In this document: piece after piece, positions 1 to 5,010 of the stretch
Layout: each line of letters begins with the position of its first letter
Position numbering within the stretch: the first letter of the stretch is position 1
NCBI GenBank assembly: GCA_903895005.1
Contig: CAITSH010000345.1
Coordinates: forward strand, 1 to 5,010
Length of the DNA stretch: 5,010 bases
Source: an uncultured Pseudomonadota bacterium
GTDB lineage: Bacteria; Pseudomonadota; Gammaproteobacteria; Burkholderiales; SG8-39
Direction of reading: 5' to 3'
Position numbers and translations under genes: made by a program
Notes under the pieces: model-generated
What the model was told of the DNA's origin: nothing
The model's database searches: none
Seen by the model: only the letters and a program-made list of their open reading frames with translations

Positions 1-854
1 ACGCTGCCTGTAGCCATCACCAACACCCCACCCGAACGCTGGACCCACAACGAGGCCGGCCACATCAGCAGGTTGAAGCCCACCCAGAACACCGGCATCA
101 GCCACTCCAGGTCGGCCGGTTTGGCAAAGCGCAGGTATTGCGGCGCCGAGTTGAGCGAAAAGTGCACCTGGAAGCCAAGCCCGAGCAAGGCCGCGCCGGC
201 AAGGAAAGCCAGCAGGTAGCCGTCAACGCGCACCCGCGCGGGCGCAGCCGCCGGAGCCGGGGCCGCAGCGAGCCGCCGCTCAGCCCAGACAATGCCCAGG
301 GTCGCCAGGGCCAGTGCAATGCTCGACAGCGCGAACGGCAGGCGCGGGTCGACATTTTTCAGCGTAACGGTGAGGTATGGCGAGACGGCGCCGGCGACCC
401 CCATGCCAAACAGCGCCAGGCTGGCAAGCCAGGGCACGGACGGCCTGGCTGCATACCTGCCCAGGAGCATCAGGGGCGGCGCGCGCAAAGCCGATGAGGT
501 CACCGACCACACCACCGTGAACGTGAGAAACACCGCCGCGCCGGCGGTGGCGACAAAAGGCAGCGCCAGAAACGCGAGGCACGAGACCAGCGTGAGCACG
601 ACCACCATCCGGCCCAGACGACCGAACACGCGGGACACGCGGTCGGCGGCAAAGCCCATCGCGAAGTCGACCAGCGCAAAAATCACCTGGTCGAGCATCA
701 GGATGAAAATGACCTGTGTGCGTGAAATGCCTGCGGCCTCGGCAAGCTGCGGCAGGAAAATGACGTAGACGGTCCAGGTCAGCGCGAACAGGAATTGCAC
801 CAGGGCGAGCCAGATACCGACCGAACGTTCTGCGATGAGCATGGGGTGACGCAT
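1..854 (-). CDS. MFS transporter, N-terminal part (runs off left edge)
   Basis: Inner-membrane transporter of the major facilitator superfamily; substrate not recognisable. An open frame of 284 codons has no stop before the window edge, so the C-terminal third or so is missing. Hydrophobic segments lie at about residues 13-35, 47-70, 82-102, 104-122, 140-162, 172-190, 211-233 and 250-270. This fits the first eight helices of a 12-helix MFS protein, with the Ala/Pro-rich stretch 191-209 as the central cytoplasmic loop. Between helices 2 and 3, the sequence G67-x3-D71-R72-x2-R75-x3-R79 matches the MFS loop motif A. The start is ATG at 854; a second in-frame ATG at 842 is possible and neither has a strong Shine-Dalgarno. 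It begins 138 bases after the end of clsB on the same strand, so co-transcription is possible but not demonstrated. The family call is firm; any substrate would be a guess. Confidence 0.85.
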   Translation of the reverse strand, partial: MRHPMLIAERSVGIWLALVQFLFALTWTVYVIFLPQLAEAAGISRTQVIFILMLDQVIFALVDFAMGFAADRVSRVFGRLGRMVVVLTLVSCLAFLALPFVATAGAAVFLTFTVVWSVTSSALRAPPLMLLGRYAARPSVPWLASLALFGMGVAGAVSPYLTVTLKNVDPRLPFALSSIALALATLGIVWAERRLAAAPAPAAAPARVRVDGYLLAFLAGAALLGLGFQVHFSLNSAPQYLRFAKPADLEWLMPVFWVGFNLLMWPASLWVQRSGGVLVMATGS

Positions 855-992
855 CGTTGTCAAAACATCCGCATGTTACCCCGCACCCCAGCCAAAGCAC
901 CATTTCCGTTTTTTACGGCTTTACCGTCCAACGGTGCCACGGTTGCAATGTTCCACCGCTCCGAAACCGGCCAGTACGCCTGCAACGTGCTT
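855..992. other. Intergenic region between clsB and the MFS gene
   Basis: A 138-base spacer with no coding capacity that I can support. It holds two short adjacent dyads, CCGT-N5-ACGG at 906-918 and ACCGT-N3-ACGGT at 923-935. Neither is followed by a T-run in the direction of minus-strand transcription, so they do not form a convincing intrinsic terminator. I see no promoter with good -35 and -10 boxes for the MFS gene, which leaves read-through from clsB plausible. Confidence 0.4.
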
Positions 993-2147
993 TCAATGCG
1001 GCCTGCCGTAGCCGGCGAGGCCCATCATGAGGCGCACCAGGGCGTAAGCCATCCAGATACGCACGCGCCGCGTCCAGGGCTGCTGGCGCCAGCGCGCCGG
1101 GGGAACCACCACAGCGCCCGCCTCCATGCCCTTGTGCAATGACAGGCGCAGCATCGAGGCAAAATGGCGATCCTCGATCACCACATTGGCTTCACGCGCG
1201 AGCAGCAGGCTGAACGGATCGATATTGGAGGAGCCGACCGTGCTCCAACGATGGTCGATGACCGCCACCTTGGCGTGCAACAGGCTGCGGTGATATTCGT
1301 AGATCTCAACGCCGGCCTCCAGCAGGCTGCCATAAAGAGCGAGTGAGGCGTAACGTTGCAACGGGTGGTCCGCGCGCCCCTGCAGCAGCAGCACCACACG
1401 CACCCCGCGCCTTGCCGCATCGGTGAGCGCTCGGCGAAAGCGCCGCCCAGGAAGAAAGTAGGCATTGGCGAGCACGATTTCCTCGCGCGCCGAGGCGATG
1501 GCGCTGAGGTAGGCGTCTTCAATATCGCCGCGATGGCGCACATTGTCACGCACTACCAGCGCCGCGGAGATTGCCCCGACCGGAAGGGCGCGCAGGGGCG
1601 GAGGCGGCAAAACGCGCGCCGGTCCGTTGACGTGCACCCAGGCCACGCGCAGCCATAGCCGCGACAGGGCGAGTCGCACCTCGGTGGCGAGCGGACCTTC
1701 GATCTGCACCGCATAGTCGTAGCGCGGCTGCGCCGGGCTGTCCTCGCCAAAATCATCAGTGATATTGATTCCACCCGCAAACGCGATGCGCCCGTCCACC
1801 GAGGCAAGCTTGCGATGCATGCGGCGCAAGCGGCGGCGGCGCAGCGTGAGGGGCGAAATATCGGGACCGTAAATCTGCAGCTTCACGCCGGCGTCAATGA
1901 GCCCCTGACGCAGCGCCTCGGGCAGCAGGCGCGACCCGAAGCCATCAACCATCAACTGTACCGCCACGCCGCGTCGTGCGGCGGCGGCGAGCGCCGCGGC
2001 GATGCGCCGGCCGGTGGCATCGTCCGCATAGATATAGGATTCGAGAAACACCTCGCTTTTTGCCGCTGCAATGGCCGCCTCGAGCGCCGGGAAGTATTCG
2101 CCCCCCGCCACCAGCAGCGACATCTTGTTGCCACCGACAAACTCCAC
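993..2147 (-). CDS. clsB: Cardiolipin synthase ClsB (phospholipase D superfamily)
   Basis: Membrane-associated phosphatidyltransferase; E. coli ClsB makes cardiolipin and can also make phosphatidylglycerol. With the start chosen here it has 384 residues, slightly shorter than E. coli ClsB (about 410). Both catalytic HxK(x)4D motifs are intact: H111, K113, D118 (HRKLASVD, followed by GGIN) and H291, K293, D298 (HAKVAVID, followed by GSSNID). The N-terminus GGNKMSLL...GEYFPAL resembles the start of E. coli ClsB, and a hydrophobic C-terminal stretch at about 364-379 may contact the membrane. I chose GTG at 2147 because the recognisable family sequence begins just after it, GGAG lies 11 bases upstream, and it starts 2 bases after the stop of the EEP gene. 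The frame stays open to an ATG at 2204, giving 403 residues, but those 19 extra residues do not look conserved and would overlap the EEP gene by 55 bases. The YbhP-type partner upstream supports ClsB over ClsA or ClsC. Confidence 0.9.
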   Translation of the reverse strand: MEFVGGNKMSLLVAGGEYFPALEAAIAAAKSEVFLESYIYADDATGRRIAAALAAAARRGVAVQLMVDGFGSRLLPEALRQGLIDAGVKLQIYGPDISPLTLRRRRLRRMHRKLASVDGRIAFAGGINITDDFGEDSPAQPRYDYAVQIEGPLATEVRLALSRLWLRVAWVHVNGPARVLPPPPLRALPVGAISAALVVRDNVRHRGDIEDAYLSAIASAREEIVLANAYFLPGRRFRRALTDAARRGVRVVLLLQGRADHPLQRYASLALYGSLLEAGVEIYEYHRSLLHAKVAVIDHRWSTVGSSNIDPFSLLLAREANVVIEDRHFASMLRLSLHKGMEAGAVVVPPARWRQQPWTRRVRIWMAYALVRLMMGLAGYGRPH

Positions 2148-2149
2148 GC

Positions 2150-2890
2150 TCAGTCTTTCTCCAGACGCGCCGTCAGCGCGGCGTGGTCCGAGAGGCGCGT
2201 CCAAGGGTGGCCGTGATGCACCTCGGCGTCAATCACGCTGAAGCCGCGCACATAAATGCGGTCAAGGGTAAGGAGCGGAAAGCCGCTCGGGTAGGTGCGC
2301 GCGGACCGCCCGTGGCGGACGCGAAACGCCTCGCGCAGGCCGAGCACCGTTGCAAGGTGCCGGCCGGCGTTATCGCGCCAGTCGTTGAAGTCACCGGCAA
2401 CCACCAGGGGTGCGCCGCGCGGGACGCTCGACTCGATGCGCTCGATCAGCGCCGCAAGCTGGCGCCGCCGCCCGCGCTCGTGCAGCGCAAGGTGGACACA
2501 CATGCAGTGAAGGCGCTCCCCGAGCCAGTCGATTTCGCAGTGGAGCAGGCCGCGGCTCTCGAAACGATGGTCGGAAACGTCCTGGTTCTCAGAGGTCACG
2601 ATCGGATAGCGCGACAGGATTGCGTTGCCATGATGACCGTGATCATAAACGGCGTTGCGCCCGTATGAAAAATCCGACCAAACCTCGTCGGCCAGAAATT
2701 CGTAAGAGGGTTCCCTGGGCCAGTCGTGAAAACGCCGCTGGTGGTCATGATTGGCCCCCTGCACTTCCTGCAGGAACACGATATCCACGCCAAGGCCGCG
2801 CAGGCGGTCGCGCGCCTCGTGCAACACCATGCGCTGGTTGAAGTGCGAGAGGCCCTTGTGGATGTTGTAGGTGGCGATGCCCAGCTTCAC
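2150..2890 (-). CDS. Endonuclease/exonuclease/phosphatase family hydrolase (YbhP-like)
   Basis: Metal-dependent hydrolase of the EEP fold (the exonuclease III, DNase I and neutral sphingomyelinase superfamily), 246 residues, the usual length for the YbhP type. The fold's signatures occur in order: N9 in TYNIHKG, E42 in FLQEV, H133 in VHLAL, D167 and N169 in GDFND, D210 in LDRIY, and the terminal D235-H236 in SDHAAL. These supply the expected metal ligands and catalytic histidine, so the enzyme should be active. No signal peptide or membrane segment is visible, which suggests the cytoplasm. The start is GTG at 2890, with an in-frame stop upstream; GGAT 6 bases before it and GGAG 13 bases before it are only modest ribosome sites. 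It is followed 2 bases later by clsB, the ybhP-clsB order of E. coli, which points to phospholipid metabolism rather than DNA repair. The true substrate is unknown; I infer a phosphodiester or phosphomonoester linked to lipid turnover. Confidence 0.88.
   Translation of the reverse strand: MKLGIATYNIHKGLSHFNQRMVLHEARDRLRGLGVDIVFLQEVQGANHDHQRRFHDWPREPSYEFLADEVWSDFSYGRNAVYDHGHHGNAILSRYPIVTSENQDVSDHRFESRGLLHCEIDWLGERLHCMCVHLALHERGRRRQLAALIERIESSVPRGAPLVVAGDFNDWRDNAGRHLATVLGLREAFRVRHGRSARTYPSGFPLLTLDRIYVRGFSVIDAEVHHGHPWTRLSDHAALTARLEKD
2159..2162 (-). promoter_or_regulatory. Ribosome binding site deciding the clsB start
   Basis: GGAG on the minus strand, followed by AAAG, lies 11 bases before the GTG at 2147 and inside the last codons of the EEP gene. 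It supports the GTG start over the upstream in-frame ATG at 2204. Its position suggests that clsB translation depends on ribosomes finishing the EEP frame. Confidence 0.5.
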
Positions 2891-3061
2891 GGCTTTATCC
2901 GGGCTCCGGGGGATTGCGCGTTAGCGGCGCACAAAAGCACATCATCAAGGGCACGGGTTTCCTTTTACTGCGGCCGTTGGGGCCGGGCTCGGGCACAGTA
3001 TCGCCCCATTTTAAAAATCCGCCCGGCGTCCAATCCCGCGGCTGCCATTTGCGTGGCGCGA
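2891..3061. promoter_or_regulatory. Intergenic region upstream of the EEP-clsB pair; possible promoter
   Basis: A 171-base gap between the SRPBCC stop and the EEP start. On the minus strand TAAAAT (3013 down to 3008) matches a sigma70 -10 box at five of six positions. The best -35-like element, TTGGAC at 3034 down to 3029, is too close (14 bases), so the promoter call is weak. The same place has CCGC (3041-3038) facing GCGG (3022-3019), followed by ATTTTT, which could instead be a poor intrinsic terminator for the SRPBCC gene. A hairpin with 5-bp arms, CGGCC-N5-GGCCG, lies at 2971-2985 without a T-run. The gap suggests the SRPBCC gene and the EEP-clsB pair may be separate units. Confidence 0.25.
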
Positions 3062-3622
3062 TCAGGGCGATTTTTCCGCTCGCCGCCGTATTTCATCGAC
3101 CATGCCGCGAAACTGTTTTTCAGCCGCGGCGCGCGCCGCGACGACACCGAAAAACGGCGGCAAATCGAAATTGGGAAGCATGCGCCCCGTGTAACGCAGC
3201 CTGACGCCGCCGGGAACCGGCGCCAGGTCGTAGCTGCCGGTCATTTCGCGAAAGGAGCCCGCCACCGCGCGCGACACGATGCGGTGCGGCGGCGTTTCTG
3301 TTATCAGAAGCCGCACCTCTATAGGCTGGCTGAAAAACAGGAAAGCATATTCGCCCTGTTGTTCGACCATGATACCGTCCGCGCCGCGCGAGACAACGCG
3401 CGACACCCTGAGATTGGGAATGAACTCGGCGAGGCGATCGTAGTCACTGAGCACCTGCCAGACAACACGCACGTCGGCCTGCACCTCGGCGCTGGCATCG
3501 ATCACGATGTAATCGCCCTGCCGTGTCGTCTCCACCGTCACCTCCTGCGCAGACGTGCCGGCGATCCCCCCGAAGCACAACAACAAGGGAATCATGTTCC
3601 GGAACGCGTGGCAGATGCGCAT
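3062..3622 (-). CDS. Exported SRPBCC (polyketide cyclase/START-like) protein
   Basis: 186-residue protein with the SRPBCC helix-grip fold, which encloses a hydrophobic ligand pocket; the ligand here is unknown. A signal peptide is visible: basic start MRICHAFRN, hydrophobic core at about residues 10-22, and a likely signal peptidase I site after TSA at 25. The protein should therefore reach the periplasm. The mature part shows the family pattern: a first strand YIVIDASAEV at 38-47, the helix VWQVLSDYDRLAEFIPNL at 54-71, strands from about 72 to 148, and a long C-terminal helix at about 159-182. This resembles the ligand-binding domain of RatA/Coq10-type relatives, which lack a signal peptide. 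The start is ATG at 3622, with an in-frame TGA 9 bases upstream; no Shine-Dalgarno is seen, and an inverted repeat abuts the start codon. ATG at 3595 is possible but would remove the basic n-region. It is divergent from the TPR-like gene and 171 bases upstream of the EEP gene. Confidence 0.85.
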   Translation of the reverse strand: MRICHAFRNMIPLLLCFGGIAGTSAQEVTVETTRQGDYIVIDASAEVQADVRVVWQVLSDYDRLAEFIPNLRVSRVVSRGADGIMVEQQGEYAFLFFSQPIEVRLLITETPPHRIVSRAVAGSFREMTGSYDLAPVPGGVRLRYTGRMLPNFDLPPFFGVVAARAAAEKQFRGMVDEIRRRAEKSP

Positions 3623-3635
3623 GGCATATCATGCC
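3623..3635. repeat. Perfect inverted repeat abutting the SRPBCC start codon
   Basis: GGCAT-ATC-ATGCC, with 5-base arms and a 3-base spacer. It ends exactly where the SRPBCC start codon begins on the minus strand. In the transcript it would form a small hairpin where a Shine-Dalgarno should be; as DNA it could be a small operator half-site pair. It is short enough to be chance. Confidence 0.3.
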
Positions 3636-3669
3636 CGTCCACCCTCGCCTGCGGCAAGCGCGATGGCGT

Positions 3670-3675
3670 TACAAT
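3670..3675 (+). promoter_or_regulatory. Candidate -10 box for the TPR-like gene
   Basis: TACAAT on the plus strand, within GCGTTACAATGCG, matches the sigma70 -10 consensus at five of six positions and lies about 100 bases before the TPR-like start. No good -35 box sits 16-18 bases upstream; the nearest sequence is GC-rich. Transcription starting just after it would include the small frame at 3702-3782. Confidence 0.3.
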
Positions 3676-3701
3676 GCGCGGGCGGCACGGAACACTGAAA
3701 A

Positions 3702-3782
3702 ATGGCCCTCTGCGTGAACATTGCCTCCGCCCCTAGGGCTGGCCGGCGCATCGCCTTTGACGTCTCAAATGACCCATGCTGA
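3702..3782 (+). CDS. Possible 26-residue upstream frame overlapping the TPR-like start
   Basis: An ATG at 3702 opens a 26-codon frame that ends with TGA at 3780-3782 and overlaps the start of the TPR-like gene in the arrangement ATGCTGA. GGAA lies about 10 bases before the ATG. The predicted peptide begins MALCVNIASAPRAG and has no recognisable domain or signal peptide. The overlap is the classic geometry for translational coupling, and the downstream gene lacks a good ribosome site of its own. Against it, the frame is very short and could be chance; I see no attenuator-like run of one amino acid. Confidence 0.2.
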   Translation: MALCVNIASAPRAGRRIAFDVSNDPC

Positions 3783-5010
3783 TACACAAAGCCAGAAATC
3801 TTCTGACCGCGAGCACGACCTTGTCGCTGCTATGCCTGTTCGTACAGTATTCCGCACGCCTCGCGGCCGCTGACGCGCAGCCTGGCGCCCAGGCTGTTCA
3901 GGCTGCACAGGCCGCGCCGGCACCGCAACCAGCACCGCCTCGCAGCATCAGCGACGTGCTGAAAGTACTCGAGCACTACAAACCCGATCCGGCCATTGCA
4001 GCCAAAGCGCGCGCAGACACCGCCGCCAAGCCGCCTGACAGCACCGACAGGCTGACGATGTTGCGGTTTTACGTGGCGCGCGCCCGCGCGGCCGCCAGGG
4101 TTGGCAACACCACCCAGCAGATGGCTGATCTGCGCACGGCGCGCCAGTATATGCAGCGCTTTGAAGAGGAGTCGCTGAGAGCGCTTGGCGACCTTGCCAA
4201 CGTGGAGAGCATTGGCGGCAACATCGTCAATGCCTCCGCCATTCTCGACGAGATAAAAAGTCAGATCCCGCAAAATCTCGGCGGCATGGTCGTCGGCACC
4301 AACAGCTTCTCGGCTTCGATCTACGCCACCAGCGGCGATTTCGAAGCTGCACGAAAGGCGCTGGCCGCAAGCGAATCGCAATTTCGCACGATCGTCAGCG
4401 GACGCAACGCCAACTACTACCAGTACAACTGGGCTTCACAAGTGGAGCGCGCACGCGCCGAGGTGTTCGCCTCAGAGGGAAAATTCATCGAAGCCGAAGC
4501 GGCGTTTCGCAAGGTGCTGCGCAATAGCGAAGCCGACAAACCGATGCAGGAATTGCGCCTTCGGAACAACATGTCAACACCGCAGACCGAGAACCTCACG
4601 CGGTTCGGCGAAATGCAACAACGCCGGCTGGCGCAAATCCTGCTGCAGCTTGGGCGCTTGTCCGAGGCGGAGCTCAACGTACGCGCATCGCTCGTGAGCT
4701 CGCTTGAGCGCGTCGGCCGCGATTCGGTCGATACCGCCGTGCACCTGCAGACCTTTTCGCTCGTACTGCTTGAACAGGGCCGCTTTGCCGAGGCCACGCT
4801 GCTCGCGCGTGAAGCATTGCAGAGCGCCGACGCGGCCGGCGCGGCGAATTCGTCACGTTCGATGATTTACGGCCGCAAGGCCTTGGGAGCGGCGTTGGTT
4901 GCCGAGGGCAAGTGGGACGAGGCGCTGGGGACGTTTGAGGTGATGAAGGACGGGGTTATGGCCGACCCCGAGATTGCCAAGCGCTCGCCCACCGATGATC
5001 TTGACTGGGC
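3776..5010 (+). CDS. Exported TPR-like repeat protein, N-terminal part (runs off right edge)
   Basis: Open frame of 411 codons with no stop before the edge. The N-terminus has a basic start (MLIHKARN), a hydrophobic core at about 11-25 and a plausible signal peptidase site after LAA at 31, so export to the periplasm or beyond is likely. Residues 33-55 form an Ala/Gln/Pro-rich linker. A conserved-looking segment follows (RSISDVLKVLEHYKPDP, 56-72). The rest is helical with TPR-like pairs carrying the A..G.(F/W)..A pattern, clearest at about 180-200 (GDFEAARKAL), 226-249 (GKFIEAEAAF), 285-307 (GRLSEAELNV), 325-347 (GRFAEATLLA) and 368-390 (GKWDEALGTF). TPR arrays act as protein-binding scaffolds. 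From memory of the family, proteobacterial proteins with this layout often end in a caspase-like CHAT domain; that part is not in the window, so this is inference. The start at ATG 3776 preserves the signal peptide but has no clear Shine-Dalgarno. It is divergent from the SRPBCC gene. Confidence 0.85.
   Translation, partial: MLIHKARNLLTASTTLSLLCLFVQYSARLAAADAQPGAQAVQAAQAAPAPQPAPPRSISDVLKVLEHYKPDPAIAAKARADTAAKPPDSTDRLTMLRFYVARARAAARVGNTTQQMADLRTARQYMQRFEEESLRALGDLANVESIGGNIVNASAILDEIKSQIPQNLGGMVVGTNSFSASIYATSGDFEAARKALAASESQFRTIVSGRNANYYQYNWASQVERARAEVFASEGKFIEAEAAFRKVLRNSEADKPMQELRLRNNMSTPQTENLTRFGEMQQRRLAQILLQLGRLSEAELNVRASLVSSLERVGRDSVDTAVHLQTFSLVLLEQGRFAEATLLAREALQSADAAGAANSSRSMIYGRKALGAALVAEGKWDEALGTFEVMKDGVMADPEIAKRSPTDDLDW

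Noticed and set aside
280..903. Minus-strand open frame of 207 codons
   Set aside because: It is an out-of-frame shadow of the MFS gene. Its product is rich in Arg, Pro and His and has no membrane helices, whereas the neighbouring frame gives clear transmembrane segments and MFS motif A.
1976..2668. Plus-strand open frame of 230 codons
   Set aside because: Antisense to the end of the EEP gene and the beginning of clsB; no recognisable domain, biased composition.
2971..2985. CGGCC-N5-GGCCG hairpin as an intrinsic terminator
   Set aside because: There is no T-run on either strand after the stem, so it does not meet the criteria for a rho-independent terminator.
3008..3041. Terminator for the SRPBCC gene
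   Set aside because: Only a 4-bp stem with a 15-base loop precedes ATTTTT, too weak to call; kept only as an ambiguity in the intergenic entry.
2726..3736. Plus-strand open frame of 336 codons
   Set aside because: It runs antisense across both the EEP and SRPBCC genes, whose family motifs are intact. Its translation is rich in Arg, His and Ala with no domain or signal, typical of an antisense shadow in GC-rich DNA.
3731..3738. CCCTAGGG palindrome as an operator
   Set aside because: An 8-base palindrome alone is too short to support a binding-site call, although CTAG is rare in many bacterial genomes.
3830..4797. Minus-strand open frames (3830-4381 and 4417-4797)
   Set aside because: They lie opposite the TPR-like gene, whose frame is continuous with a signal peptide and repeat pattern. 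The antisense products are Arg/Ser/Cys-rich and unrecognisable.

Overview
The window is gene-dense, GC-rich DNA (roughly two-thirds G+C by eye, with strong G/C preference at third codon positions). It probably comes from a betaproteobacterium. That placement rests on the style of the cardiolipin synthase and exported SRPBCC proteins and on codon use, so it is an inference. No RNA genes, insertion sequences, CRISPR arrays or phage genes are visible, and no gene-free stretch exceeds about 170 bases.

Layout. Four genes lie on the minus strand and one on the plus strand. Reading leftwards from the divergent promoter region near 3623-3775, the minus-strand genes are: an exported SRPBCC (START-like) protein (3062-3622); an endonuclease/exonuclease/phosphatase (EEP) fold hydrolase of the YbhP type (2150-2890); a two-HKD-motif phospholipase D superfamily enzyme recognisable as cardiolipin synthase ClsB (993-2147); and the N-terminal 284 residues of a major facilitator superfamily (MFS) transporter that runs off the left edge (1-854). 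Rightwards from the divergent region is the N-terminal 411 codons of an exported helical-repeat (TPR-like) protein that runs off the right edge (3776-5010).

How the genes may work together. The EEP and ClsB genes are separated by only 2 bases, so they are almost certainly co-transcribed and probably translationally coupled. The order matches the ybhP-clsB arrangement known from Escherichia coli. ClsB makes anionic phospholipid at the membrane; the EEP partner is probably a phosphodiesterase or phosphatase of unknown substrate. The SRPBCC protein upstream has a hydrophobic-ligand fold and a signal peptide, so a role in envelope lipid handling is conceivable but unproven. The MFS gene starts 138 bases beyond clsB and may or may not belong to the operon. 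The TPR-like protein is transcribed divergently and is probably a separate unit; its family often carries a C-terminal CHAT protease-like domain, which would lie outside this window.

Overall this looks like ordinary chromosomal housekeeping and envelope sequence. I did not find convincing evidence of a new system. The points most worth a second look are the unread C-terminus of the repeat protein, the small upstream reading frame that overlaps its start, the dyad abutting the SRPBCC start codon, and the non-ATG starts of the EEP and ClsB genes.
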